Shown here: one piece after another, positions 1 through 8,005 of the stretch
How the letters are laid out: each line of letters begins with the position of its first letter
How positions within the stretch are numbered: position 1 is the first letter of the stretch
Assembly: GCA_047616645.1 (NCBI GenBank)
Contig: JBLHIH010000001.1
Span: 31,233-95,232 of the forward strand
Direction: 5' to 3'
Length of the DNA: 64,000 nt
Source: JAHRVQ01 sp047616645
Lineage (GTDB): Bacteria; Pseudomonadota; Gammaproteobacteria; Pseudomonadales; Azotimanducaceae
The notes under the pieces: model-generated
Seen by the model: only the letters and a program-made list of their open reading frames with translations
What the model was told of the DNA's origin: nothing
The model's database searches: none
Program-made: the position numbers and the translations under genes

Positions 1-421
1 TGTGCAATTCTCCCGCTGTAATGGTGTCCTTGTTATTAATCTTCAGTGGTCCTCGTCGCAATGTAGCCTTGACTCTAGCGATTAACTCTCGAGGACTGAA
101 TGGTTTGGTAATATAGTCATCTGCCCCAAGCCCAAGACCCAAAATAATATCACTTTCTTCACCCTTGGCAGTGAGCATGATGATAGGTATCGAAGCGGTT
201 CTAGTTTGTTTTTTTAAACGTTGACATATTTCCAAGCCATCGACGCCTGGTAGCATTAGGTCTAATATGACCAGAGAGGGTAGTTCATCTTGTATGAGTT
301 TAAGTCCTAATGAACCGTCGAGAGAGGTGAGAACATGATAGTTCTCCCTTTCTAAATTGTATTTTAATATTTCGAGAATATCCGGTTCGTCTTCGACGAT
401 GACTATCTTGGGTCCGCTCAT
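1..421 (-). CDS. PhoB/OmpR-type response regulator, N-terminal part (runs off the window)
   Basis: Reading the minus strand from the ATG at 421 gives about 140 residues that end at the window edge. They form a receiver domain: the acidic pair is at E10-D11, the phosphoacceptor is D54 in VILDLMLPG, T84 lies in IIMLTAKG and K106 in DYITKPFSP. After that comes the linker and the start of what should be a winged-helix DNA-binding domain (residues ~115 on). The order and wording are typical of PhoB-like regulators, which are phosphorylated by a membrane sensor kinase and bind promoters. The partner kinase would lie outside the window. PhoB itself is possible, but without the C-terminal half the exact regulon cannot be named. 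Confidence 0.85.
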   Translation of the reverse strand, partial: MSGPKIVIVEDEPDILEILKYNLERENYHVLTSLDGSLGLKLIQDELPSLVILDLMLPGVDGLEICQRLKKQTRTASIPIIMLTAKGEESDIILGLGLGADDYITKPFSPRELIARVKATLRRGPLKINNKDTITAGELH

Positions 422-509
422 AAAATTTGGTTTGAAATTTGAGAATCCAAAAGACTAGCACGCGTTTATTAAGAAGTGATAAAGATTGTTTGGCTTAGGA
501 ATAATAAAC

Positions 510-1088
510 TTACCTATTTGCCATCGATTTCGCGCGCTCCAATATCATATCCCAAGGTGGTCGCGCCCTATAACCTTCTTCCGCAAATTTCTCAACAATT
601 ATGCCCTTGTCATCCACTAGGAATATGCCAGGGTAGGGTATGCCATAGGCGCGGTGACCTGGTTCATAATCTTTATTCAATATCCCAAACCGAATGACAT
701 GTTGGGCATCGACATCTGAAAGGAGGGGGAATTTAATACCTTCCTTTTTCGCGAATTTCACGATGTCGGCATTCTTATCGTAAGTCATGCTGACGGCCTT
801 AATACCCAATTTTTCAAAATCTTTTTCAAATTTAGACAACTGCACGAGTTGTTTTTGGCAGAATGGTCACCAGACAATTGAGCGGTTAAAGAGGAGTAAA
901 TATCCCTTCTTACCGCTTAAGGATTGATTGTTCCAGTGTTTGCCATTTTGATCTATGGTATTAATCTCTGGAACTGTCTGTCCGATAGCAATTTCAGGTG
1001 CCCAATCATCTGCGATTACATTAGTTGTCAACAGCAGTGCGATAAGGGGCAACAAAATCTTATAGTTGTTAAGCTTTATCATCATCAT
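510..1088 (-). CDS. Secreted redoxin (AhpC/TSA-like) selenoprotein with UxxC active site
   Basis: One continuous reading frame of 192 codons is interrupted only by a TGA at 867-869. Residues 1-26 look like a signal peptide (LLPLIALLLTTNVIA), followed by a thioredoxin-fold redoxin domain. The TGA is codon 74 and sits where relatives carry the first catalytic Cys of a CxxC: FNRSIVW-U-PFCQKQL, with C77 as resolving residue. Homology-like sequence continues unbroken after it (FPLLSD, AYGIPYPGIFLVDDKG). A hairpin typical of a bacterial SECIS lies 20 nt downstream. A selenium gene, selU, is also in this window. Probable role: thiol-based peroxide or disulfide reduction outside the cytoplasm. The alternative is a Cys-to-stop nonsense mutation, which is less likely because the hit falls exactly on the catalytic position and the rest of the gene is clean. 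The first three codons are all Met; the first is used here. Confidence 0.85.
836..852 (-). promoter_or_regulatory. Candidate bacterial SECIS hairpin for the redoxin TGA
   Basis: On the minus strand a perfect 6-bp stem ACAACT/AGTTGT encloses the 5-nt loop CGTGC. Twenty nucleotides separate the TGA from the loop, and a G is the second loop base. Bacterial SECIS elements lie inside the coding sequence just after the UGA, with a small apical loop having a G in its first two positions and a spacing of about 16-37 nt; this one meets all three points. A weak lower stem (CAAA with TTTG) could extend it. Its binding by SelB is inferred. Confidence 0.65.
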
Positions 1089-1227
1089 TCGGTTTTTATC
1101 CTATTAAAGAAAGAATGCACTAGGAAGACCATCGTCATTTGCAGTTAATTACATCCAATTAGCGTATATTTCTGATCTTGGCTGTATCCTAGTCTAAACA
1201 AAAATTAACAAGTGAATATCGATCAGG

Positions 1228-1707
1228 GTGTTACAACTCCAAATAGTACCATTAACTAAAGTGCATGCTCTAGATATCTTCCGGTGGCGCTACCCTGTGC
1301 CCTATGATTTTTATGATCCACCAGATTCTGTGGACCCAGCACTTTTTCTTGACCCAGATGTTCAATTCCATAGCCTCTTGGATTCAAATTTAGCCTTTAT
1401 TGGTTTTTGTTCCTTTGGCCCTGATGGCCAGGTAAGCGGGGGTGATTATTCTGTGCCAGCGCTAGACATAGGACTTGGAATGAAACCATCGCTGACAGGA
1501 CAGGGTCATGGCGATGCGTTTTTTAAGGTTATTCTGAATTTCGCGATTAAAAGCTATGAATGTGACTTAATCAGATTAACCGTGGCGGATTTTAATCAGA
1601 GAGCAATGATTTTGTATAAAAAAGTCGGATTTAAAGAACGACAAAACTTTATCAACCCGAATAACGCGATGCCCTATACAGTTCTGACGCTTAATATCCG
1701 GTCATAG
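1228..1707 (+). CDS. GNAT-family N-acetyltransferase
   Basis: A 159-residue protein read from GTG at 1228. The C-terminal half has GNAT features: the beta4/alpha3 acetyl-CoA loop appears as GMKPSLTGQGHGDAFFK (the Q/R-x-x-G-x-G/A motif at about residues 92-100), followed by IRLTVADFNQRAMILYKKVGFKE, the usual motif that ends the domain. The family moves an acetyl group from acetyl-CoA to an amine on a small molecule or protein; the substrate cannot be told from sequence. It is divergent from the redoxin gene and stands alone upstream of an SDR on the same strand (85 bp gap). No membrane segment or signal peptide is visible, so it is cytoplasmic. Confidence 0.8.
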   Translation: MLQLQIVPLTKVHALDIFRWRYPVPYDFYDPPDSVDPALFLDPDVQFHSLLDSNLAFIGFCSFGPDGQVSGGDYSVPALDIGLGMKPSLTGQGHGDAFFKVILNFAIKSYECDLIRLTVADFNQRAMILYKKVGFKERQNFINPNNAMPYTVLTLNIRS

Positions 1708-1792
1708 TCGCCAATTGGACTTGTTTGAAGGACGTAATATGGCTAATCTGACACTTCACCTTCAATTTACTTTCAATTAAGGGTAGCTAGAA

Positions 1793-2620
1793 TTGTCTGA
1801 CTTCATCGACAAAGTAGTCGTGGTTACGGGCGCAGGCCGGGGTTTGGGGCGATCCCATGCTATTGAATTTGCTAAAAGAGGAGCAAAGGTTGTCGTTAAT
1901 GACCTCGGCGGCGCTGTTGATGGTACGGGATCAGGTAATACCGCGCAAGCTGTGGTTGACGAGATTATCCAACTGGGTGGTAAGGCGATTGCCAATACCG
2001 ATTCTGTGGCAGAAGTAGAAGGTGCTCAAAAAATTATTGATTCCGCAGTCAGTCATTACGGTACTGTTGATATTTTGGTCAATAATGCAGGAATCTTGCG
2101 AGATAAGACCTTCCTAAATATATCTAAAGAAAACTTTAAAGCTGTACTTGATGTCCATCTAATGGGTGCTGTCTATGTTACGAGTGCAGCATGGCCAGTG
2201 ATGGCCAAAAAAGGATATGGCAGAATTGTCTTCACCAGCTCTGAATCAGGCATATTCGGTAACTTTGGACAATCAAACTACGCTACTGCAAAGATGGGGC
2301 TTGTCGGGTTAATGAATGTACTGAAATTAGAAGGGGCACGCAAAGGTATATTCACAAACTGCCTAGCCCCTGGCGCAAGAACACGAATGACTGAATCATT
2401 ACCGGATCAAAATAATGGCGTTCCAGAACAGGTGAGTCCTGCCGTATTGTATTTGTGCTCTGAGGACGCTCCTAATGGCATCATTCTTCAGGCTTCTGGT
2501 GGACGTTTTTCTATTCTAAAAATGTGCCATGGCGAAAGTGTCGACCTAGGTGAATTTGTTGATTATGAAACCTTTGTTCAACATGCAGATCAAATAATCT
2601 CTTCGGATATGATTAGTTAG
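1793..2620 (+). CDS. Short-chain dehydrogenase/reductase, MFE-2 (3R)-hydroxyacyl-CoA dehydrogenase-like
   Basis: A 275-residue classical SDR. The Rossmann motif is TGAGRGLG at residues 12-19, NNAG follows at ~95, and the catalytic Ser and YxxxK (YATAK) lie near residues 150-170. The segment VVVNDLGGAVDGTGSG is characteristic of the dehydrogenase domain of peroxisomal multifunctional enzyme type 2 and its bacterial stand-alone relatives, which oxidise (3R)-hydroxyacyl-CoA with NAD+. It therefore probably acts in fatty-acid or sterol side-chain metabolism. The start is TTG at 1793, preceded by GGGTAG; no ATG gives the full Rossmann strand. Its 3' end overlaps the convergent DUF2059-type gene by 8 bp. 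Confidence 0.85.
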   Translation: MSDFIDKVVVVTGAGRGLGRSHAIEFAKRGAKVVVNDLGGAVDGTGSGNTAQAVVDEIIQLGGKAIANTDSVAEVEGAQKIIDSAVSHYGTVDILVNNAGILRDKTFLNISKENFKAVLDVHLMGAVYVTSAAWPVMAKKGYGRIVFTSSESGIFGNFGQSNYATAKMGLVGLMNVLKLEGARKGIFTNCLAPGARTRMTESLPDQNNGVPEQVSPAVLYLCSEDAPNGIILQASGGRFSILKMCHGESVDLGEFVDYETFVQHADQIISSDMIS

Positions 2621-3146
2621 TTCGAATATCTATGCCGTCCTGACTAAACCTCTTTAGTACCTCTATCGAAATATTAGGGCCGATCTCTTGGGACCAAATG
2701 TGCGCCGCAGCCATACTTTCTTGCATGAGCTGAGGCATAATTGCATTGGCTTTTTTCCCCACTGGTGAACGATTAAATTCAATCAGGTCTTGTAATTCAC
2801 TTAGCGTGAAGTGCTTGGTGTAAAGAGGATAGATTTCCTTTTGAAGCGCGTCATTCGAAAACGATTCTGTGACTATTCTTCCTACTTCTTCGTTAACAAT
2901 GTCAATTGCTCTTTGAGAAAGCTTTGGGTTTGCAATTCTGAGTACCGAGATCAGTTGCTGAGAAAATACAGCAGTAAATTGCTGGCTATTTGCCTCAGCT
3001 CCAGTGCTCGCCAATAGTTCTTGAACCGCCTTTAACTTTGCAGGGCCCAAAGCTACAGGTAGAGTGCTAATTTCCTCTGCATTTAATGCGAGGGAAAGTG
3101 CACTTAAATATACGGCAATTACTAATTTCGTGAGCTGACGAATCAA
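2613..3146 (-). CDS. DUF2059-type secreted protein of unknown function
   Basis: A 177-residue protein whose first ~23 residues are a signal peptide (LVIAVYLSALSLALNA-EE). The rest is helical, with a stretch FTLSELQDLIEFNRSPVGKKANAIMPQL that matches the DUF2059 family pattern of 'L-x-x-L-x-x-F-x-x-S-P-x-G-x-K'. The family is periplasmic and has no settled function. The start is TTG at 3146, with GGGAG six bases upstream. It converges on and slightly overlaps the SDR gene. No metal site or catalytic motif is evident. Confidence 0.75.
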   Translation of the reverse strand: MIRQLTKLVIAVYLSALSLALNAEEISTLPVALGPAKLKAVQELLASTGAEANSQQFTAVFSQQLISVLRIANPKLSQRAIDIVNEEVGRIVTESFSNDALQKEIYPLYTKHFTLSELQDLIEFNRSPVGKKANAIMPQLMQESMAAAHIWSQEIGPNISIEVLKRFSQDGIDIRTN

Positions 3147-3228
3147 TTACTGCTCCCTATCTCAAAATCTTATTCTTTAGTGGGTACCCAATTAAGTGTA
3201 GACCTTCTAGCACTTTAACATCACTTGA

Positions 3229-4278
3229 TTATCTAATTTTGAGCAATAAAACCAACAAAATGGGTGTGCCGACGGCTTGCAAGAGCATAAATCGAACAAG
3301 AACCTGTGTATTAGACCATCCCATATTGTGTCGAACATGATCATGCAGCGGATAACGTATTTGTCGAAATATCCCAATTTTAAAAAACCTTAATAAAGCC
3401 ACTTTAATCATGCCGGTTGCACCATTAACCAAGACGACGAAGGCAACAACAAGAATAAGAAATGGATTGCCAGAAGCCAAGACAAGAATACCGAGTAACA
3501 AACCAATAGGCCGTGAACCAGCATCACCCATTAAGACTGCTGAAGGATAACTGTTATGCCATAGATAACCTGTTAAACATCCAACCATCACAAAAGCCAT
3601 TATTGCCCAATCAGCACCCTGTTCGTAATGAGGGACGAGTAAATAACTTGAAATTGCGATGTGGCCGACGATGACATACAGAATGCCACCAAGAAATAAC
3701 ATCGCCATTCCAGAGAGGCTGGCCGATAGGCCGTCTACGCCATCGGTACAATTGGTTGCGTTAATTGAAACCCAAATCAAACCTGTAGCGCCTAGTATAA
3801 ATAACGCTGGAGGGAGGATAAATGGATCTTTAAATAGGGGTAACCAGATGACATAAGGCTGCATTTGACAAATTATGACGGAGGCAAGAATGGCAAGGAT
3901 TAAGTCCATAGCACCTAGCCTATATTCACTCCATCCACCTATCGCTCTATCGTCTAGATAACCGACCAGCATCGCCGCAAGTACACAGAATAAAATTTCG
4001 ACGAAGATCAAATTGAAGGGGACAAGCAACAAGCTGACGACTGCAAAAATTGGAATAAACAAAACCCCCGCACTCACTGGCTTACCGATACTCTTTTCAG
4101 CATCGACAGCGAATTCACGTCCTTTGTCAGTTGGTAATATATGCCAATATTTTGGTAGCAGCCACCAAGTTAATCCAGCCCCAAGTGCCGTACCTAGTCC
4201 GCATAAGAAGATATAAGATGTAAATAATCTAAACGGGCCCGCTACATCAGCAAAGTGTTGGCCCAAATAATATAACAA
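3229..4278 (-). CDS. MraY/WecA-superfamily polyprenyl-phosphate phosphosugar transferase (MraY-like paralogue)
   Basis: A 349-residue polytopic protein with about ten membrane segments. Superfamily motifs are in order: GYLDDRAIGG (the Asp pair), INATNCTDGVDGLS, LMGDAGSRPIG and the cytoplasmic His loop PLHDHVRHNMGWSNTQVLVRF. Enzymes of this group transfer a sugar-1-phosphate from a UDP-sugar to undecaprenyl phosphate. The TDGVDGL and GDAGS motifs are those of MraY, but the His loop reads HDH rather than the usual HHH, and no other cell-wall (dcw) gene is nearby. It is therefore probably a paralogue making a different lipid-linked sugar, or an unusual second MraY. The start is TTG at 4278 with AAAGGG six bases upstream. 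Confidence 0.75.
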   Translation of the reverse strand: MLYYLGQHFADVAGPFRLFTSYIFLCGLGTALGAGLTWWLLPKYWHILPTDKGREFAVDAEKSIGKPVSAGVLFIPIFAVVSLLLVPFNLIFVEILFCVLAAMLVGYLDDRAIGGWSEYRLGAMDLILAILASVIICQMQPYVIWLPLFKDPFILPPALFILGATGLIWVSINATNCTDGVDGLSASLSGMAMLFLGGILYVIVGHIAISSYLLVPHYEQGADWAIMAFVMVGCLTGYLWHNSYPSAVLMGDAGSRPIGLLLGILVLASGNPFLILVVAFVVLVNGATGMIKVALLRFFKIGIFRQIRYPLHDHVRHNMGWSNTQVLVRFMLLQAVGTPILLVLLLKIR

Positions 4279-4366
4279 GATTTACCCTTTTAGATTTGTC
4301 GATATTACGGGGGAGTATAAAGCCTAATTCAGTGGAAAGAATGAATGACAAATGAATATTTGGGTT

Positions 4367-5152
4367 TTATTCGATAAAAATGAATTTCTCAGCATCCATC
4401 CAAGCAGGAAAAGTGCGTCGGTAGTCAATGAGTGGCGTTTTCCTAAGCGTTAATGTTTGAATACTCGACTGGCTCTCGAGATTCAAAAGGCAATTTCCGT
4501 CATAGTCAAAGATACAAGAGTCTCCCGAATATTCAATTTCATTCCCATCAATACCAAGACGATTTAGGCCAATAACATAAGATTGGTTTTCGATAGCGCG
4601 GGCTTGCAGCAAACTTAACCAATGTTCTCTGCGTTTTTTGGGCCAATTGGCGACGTAGATTAAAAGATCGTAAGTGCCGGAATTTCGACTCCATACGGGG
4701 AACCTTAAGTCATAACAAATTTGGGGACGAATACGAAAGCCCTTCAAAGAAATCGTGATCTTTGAATTGCCGGCTTGATAGAACTGATGTTCATTAGACA
4801 TTCTAAACAGATGTTTTTTGTCGTAATGCCGCAGTTCACCATTTGCCGCGACAAAAACAAATCGATTATAGAACGCCTGCTGTTCTTTAATTATCAGGCT
4901 GCCGCATAGTGCCGCTTGGTATTTTTCAGCCTGACTTTTCATCCATTGAATTGTGGGTCCTTCCATTGTCTCTGCCAGGGACTTTGAGTCCATGGAGAAC
5001 CCTGTGCTGAACATCTCAGGCAAAATGACTAAATCAGTTTCGGGAATATCCTTAAAAAGATCTGAGAACACATTTCGGTTGGCGGCACTGTCTTCCCATT
5101 TCAGATTATGTTGAACTAAGCTGACCGTGAGTTTTTCTTCACTTGAATTCAT
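4367..5152 (-). CDS. Nitrilase-family omega-amidase (YafV/Nit2-like)
   Basis: A 261-residue carbon-nitrogen hydrolase. The catalytic triad is visible: Glu in LPEMFSTGF, Lys in DKKHLFRM and Cys in QICYDLRFPVW. YafV/Nit2 enzymes hydrolyse alpha-ketoglutaramate, and similar 2-oxo acid omega-amides, to 2-oxoglutarate and ammonia. The gene follows an YbdL/KAT-type aminotransferase with only 2 bp between stop and ATG, so the pair probably forms a glutamine-transaminase/omega-amidase unit. The ATG at 5152 is preferred over a TTG at 5179 inside the upstream gene because it begins at the usual family N-terminus and allows coupled translation. Length is normal. Cytoplasmic. Confidence 0.85.
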   Translation of the reverse strand: MNSSEEKLTVSLVQHNLKWEDSAANRNVFSDLFKDIPETDLVILPEMFSTGFSMDSKSLAETMEGPTIQWMKSQAEKYQAALCGSLIIKEQQAFYNRFVFVAANGELRHYDKKHLFRMSNEHQFYQAGNSKITISLKGFRIRPQICYDLRFPVWSRNSGTYDLLIYVANWPKKRREHWLSLLQARAIENQSYVIGLNRLGIDGNEIEYSGDSCIFDYDGNCLLNLESQSSIQTLTLRKTPLIDYRRTFPAWMDAEKFIFIE

Positions 5153-5154
5153 GA

Positions 5155-6324
5155 CTAAATTACTTTGAGCTTCTTGCAAGCTTGAATGATTGTCGCATCA
5201 TTTTTAGCAAAACAAAAACGGACATACTTATCTTTAGGCGCGACATCATAGAATACTGAAATGGGAATGGCAGCAACGCCAATCTCTTGAGTGAGATAAT
5301 TGGCAAATTCAACGTCACTTATATCAGAAATTTCACTGTAGTCAGCTAATTGGAAGTAGGTGCCAGTGCTTGGTCTTAATGTAAATTTTGAGTTTGTTAG
5401 CTGATCGAGAAAAAGATCTCTTTTAGATTGGTAGAAATTGGGTAGATTAAGATAGTGATCACTATGGTATTCCATAAACTCTGCTATTGCCCACTGAGTC
5501 GGTGTATGGGTGGTAAAGGTGACAAACTGATGAATTTTTCTAAATTCTATTGTGAGCTCTGATGGCGCTATGCAATAAGCAACCTTCCAGCCAGTCGCAT
5601 GATAGGTTTTTCCAAAGGATGAAATGATAAAACTACGGCTTCTTAGAAATTCATCTTCGAGTAGACTGATATGACGTAGACCATCGAAGACCATGTGCTC
5701 GTAAACTTCATCTGATATTAAGAAAATATCGGTATTTGAAATGAGCTTAGTGAGTGCATCGATATCTGTTTGTTCTAAAATTCTGCCGGAAGGGTTGTGG
5801 GGTGAGTTTAGAATAATCGCACGCGTTTGATGATTAATCTTTGCTTTTACTTTTTCCCAATCTATACCTGACTGAGTTGCAGATGCTATGTCTATGTCGA
5901 CGTGTATTGTTTTTCCTTGGGCTAAGGTAATGGCGGGTTCATAGGCGTCGTAAGCTGGATCAAAAATGATCACTTCATCACCAGGCCTGACCAATGTTTG
6001 AATAGCAACAAAGAGTGCCTCTGTTGCTCCTGACGTCACTGTTATTTCATTGAACATATCAACTTTTACATCATAGAGTTTGTCCACCTTACGCATGATT
6101 TCTTGACGTAAATATTCAACCCCAATCATAGGTGGATATTGATTTAAGCCCTTTTTTAGGTATTTTGTGAGTAAGTTAATGAGTGGTTCAGGAACAGGGA
6201 AATCAGGGAAACCTTGAGACAGGTTTATTGCATCGTATTCTGCAGCCATATTTGACATGGTTGTGAATATGGTCGTACTTATGTGGGGTAGCTTACTTGA
6301 GAGCTTACTTGAAGGTATCGGCAA
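5155..6324 (-). CDS. PLP-dependent aminotransferase, methionine/glutamine (YbdL/KAT-like)
   Basis: A 389-residue fold-type I class I/II aminotransferase. The N-terminal signature AINLSQGFPDFPVP and the PLP lysine in SSFGKTYHATGWK (about K237) are typical of the kynurenine/methionine/glutamine transaminase group. NSPHNPSGRIL and the C-terminal Arg segment KYVRFCFAKND are also present. The enzymes transaminate methionine or glutamine with 2-oxo acids such as the methionine-salvage precursor 4-methylthio-2-oxobutyrate. Linkage to the omega-amidase supports glutamine as amino donor, since that enzyme would remove the resulting ketoglutaramate and pull the reaction forward. The extreme N-terminus SSKLSSKL comes from a short tandem duplication at 6290-6312. 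Confidence 0.85.
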   Translation of the reverse strand: MPIPSSKLSSKLPHISTTIFTTMSNMAAEYDAINLSQGFPDFPVPEPLINLLTKYLKKGLNQYPPMIGVEYLRQEIMRKVDKLYDVKVDMFNEITVTSGATEALFVAIQTLVRPGDEVIIFDPAYDAYEPAITLAQGKTIHVDIDIASATQSGIDWEKVKAKINHQTRAIILNSPHNPSGRILEQTDIDALTKLISNTDIFLISDEVYEHMVFDGLRHISLLEDEFLRSRSFIISSFGKTYHATGWKVAYCIAPSELTIEFRKIHQFVTFTTHTPTQWAIAEFMEYHSDHYLNLPNFYQSKRDLFLDQLTNSKFTLRPSTGTYFQLADYSEISDISDVEFANYLTQEIGVAAIPISVFYDVAPKDKYVRFCFAKNDATIIQACKKLKVI

Positions 6325-6398
6325 ACCTATATCTCTATTATAGTTGGCTGACTACTTTACGTTGATTTTTGCTTAATTTCTAATCTCTTTATACCTGC

Positions 6399-6670
6399 CT
6401 AGGCTACATAGTCTACGGAGTGTTGCCTGACAAACTCTATAGTGTTAAGAATAGCTTGATCAACGCTTTCATCCATCTCCTTGCTCTCTTGAGGTGATGT
6501 ATAAAAGCTCATGTCGACGGTGTGCCTAACATAGCGAGGGGGAGATGATTTAACGTCACACATGCAATATCCGATAATTGTTCTTGAGACAAGTTTTCAT
6601 CACTTGTGATTATTCGGCTTAATTTATCGAAAACAACCAATTCGTACCAATTGTGGATGTTGTTATCCAT
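6399..6670 (-). pseudogene. ComFB-like signalling protein gene, frameshifted in a G5/C5 run
   Basis: The frame from ATG 6670 gives MDNNIHNWYELVVFDKLSR and then DIACVTLNHLP, the beginning of a ComFB-type domain (family pattern: Y-E-x-x-V-F ... D-V-A-C-x-A-L-N-x-L-P-P-R-Y). It then leaves register in the C5 run at 6538-6542. Adding one C gives PRYVRHTVDMSFYTSPQE and continues to a TAG at 6399, about 90 residues in all, which is family length. ComFB-like proteins are described as small cyclic-dinucleotide-binding signalling proteins in cyanobacteria and other bacteria. An ATG at 6700 is an alternative start. The lesion is a single-base deletion, or a sequence error in a homopolymer. Confidence 0.75.
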
Positions 6671-6745
6671 TTTACTAATTCCATTTCCATCATCTTCCAT
6701 TGAAGTATAGACTGCCTTTCCAAAGAAGCGAGATGGGAAGACCGC

Positions 6746-7984
6746 ATGTTTAAAGAGATGTTCTTGAAAGGAATCGTGTTAGTACTGGCCTTAGTAGTGA
6801 CGGGCTGTGGGCGTGACAATGCAATTGAGGACGTTAACATTGTTGAGAAATCAACTGTTTTAACAGGGCAGGCGCTTGCGGATAAATATCTCATTGTTGA
6901 TACACATATTGATGTTCCTTGGCGCTTAAAAAAGAATATGGAGGACGTGGGAGAAGCAACAGAAAAAGGTCAATTTGACTATCCCCGAGCGAAGGAAGGC
7001 GGTCTCAATGTGCCCTTTATGTCGATCTATATACCTGCATCAGTCGATGAAGAAGGCGGGGCAACCGCACTTGCAGATGATCTGATCGATCTTGTCGAAA
7101 ATATTGTCCATGCTCATCCTGACAAATTTGCACTCGCTGCAACGACTACATCAATTGAAGAAAATTTTAAGAATGGATTAATTTCACTGGCGCTAGGTAT
7201 GGAGAATGGCGGGCCTATTGCCGGAGATTTTAAGAATCTACAACACTTCTACGATAGAGGTATTCGGTATATAACGCTCACTCACTCTAAAAGTAATCAT
7301 ATTTCAGATTCATCTTACGATGAAAACAAACGCTGGGATGGGCTGAGTGAATTTGGCGAAACGTTAATTCCTGAAATGAACCGTTTAGGTGTAATGGTTG
7401 ATATTTCTCATGTCTCGGACGCCGCATTTTATGATGTTATAAAGATTAGTAAGGCGCCTGTTATTGCGTCTCATTCTTCCGTGAGACATTTTGTGCCGGG
7501 TTTTGAACGTAATATGAATGATGACATGCTTTTAGCCTTAGCTAAAAACGGCGGCGTGATGCAACTCAATATAGGTTCTACTTTTATAAGTGAAAAATCT
7601 CGTGCAAGTTCAAACCTTACTCGAGAAATGGGTAAGAAGTACTTGGAAGAACATGCACTTGATCCTGATTCCAAAGCGGGTAAAGCAGCCATAGAAAAAG
7701 TAAAGCTAGAATACCCCCTCTTTTACGCCAGTATGGATAATGTGTTAGATCATATTGATCATGTCGTTAAACTCACCAGTATAGATCATATCGGTATCGG
7801 CTCTGATTTTGACGGAGTAGGGGATTCATTGCCCGTGGGATTCAAAGATGTTAGCGATTATCCTGCCTTTATTGATGGTTTACTTTCAAGAGGCTACTCT
7901 GAAGTAGAAATCGAAAAAATATTGAGTGGCAATATCATGCGCGTATGGCGGGAAGTTGAGTTGTTTGCCAGCAGCGCTCAATAA
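6746..7984 (+). CDS. Lipoprotein M19-family membrane dipeptidase
   Basis: A 412-residue protein with a lipoprotein signal (GIVLVLALVVTGC; lipobox Cys at residue 21), so it is probably anchored to the envelope. The renal-dipeptidase metal-site motifs are present in order: HxD in VDTHIDVPWRL, Glu in LGMENGG, His in VDISHVSD, His in ASHSSVRH and Asp in GIGSDFDG. The family hydrolyses dipeptides, often with a D-residue at the C-terminus, and uses a binuclear zinc centre. It is divergent from the ComFB-like gene and convergent with hemF. It differs from the M19-like gene at 47020-48015, which lacks a signal peptide and the HxD motif. Confidence 0.9.
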   Translation: MFKEMFLKGIVLVLALVVTGCGRDNAIEDVNIVEKSTVLTGQALADKYLIVDTHIDVPWRLKKNMEDVGEATEKGQFDYPRAKEGGLNVPFMSIYIPASVDEEGGATALADDLIDLVENIVHAHPDKFALAATTTSIEENFKNGLISLALGMENGGPIAGDFKNLQHFYDRGIRYITLTHSKSNHISDSSYDENKRWDGLSEFGETLIPEMNRLGVMVDISHVSDAAFYDVIKISKAPVIASHSSVRHFVPGFERNMNDDMLLALAKNGGVMQLNIGSTFISEKSRASSNLTREMGKKYLEEHALDPDSKAGKAAIEKVKLEYPLFYASMDNVLDHIDHVVKLTSIDHIGIGSDFDGVGDSLPVGFKDVSDYPAFIDGLLSRGYSEVEIEKILSGNIMRVWREVELFASSAQ

Positions 7985-8005
7985 CAGAGCACCACATAAA
8001 ACAGC

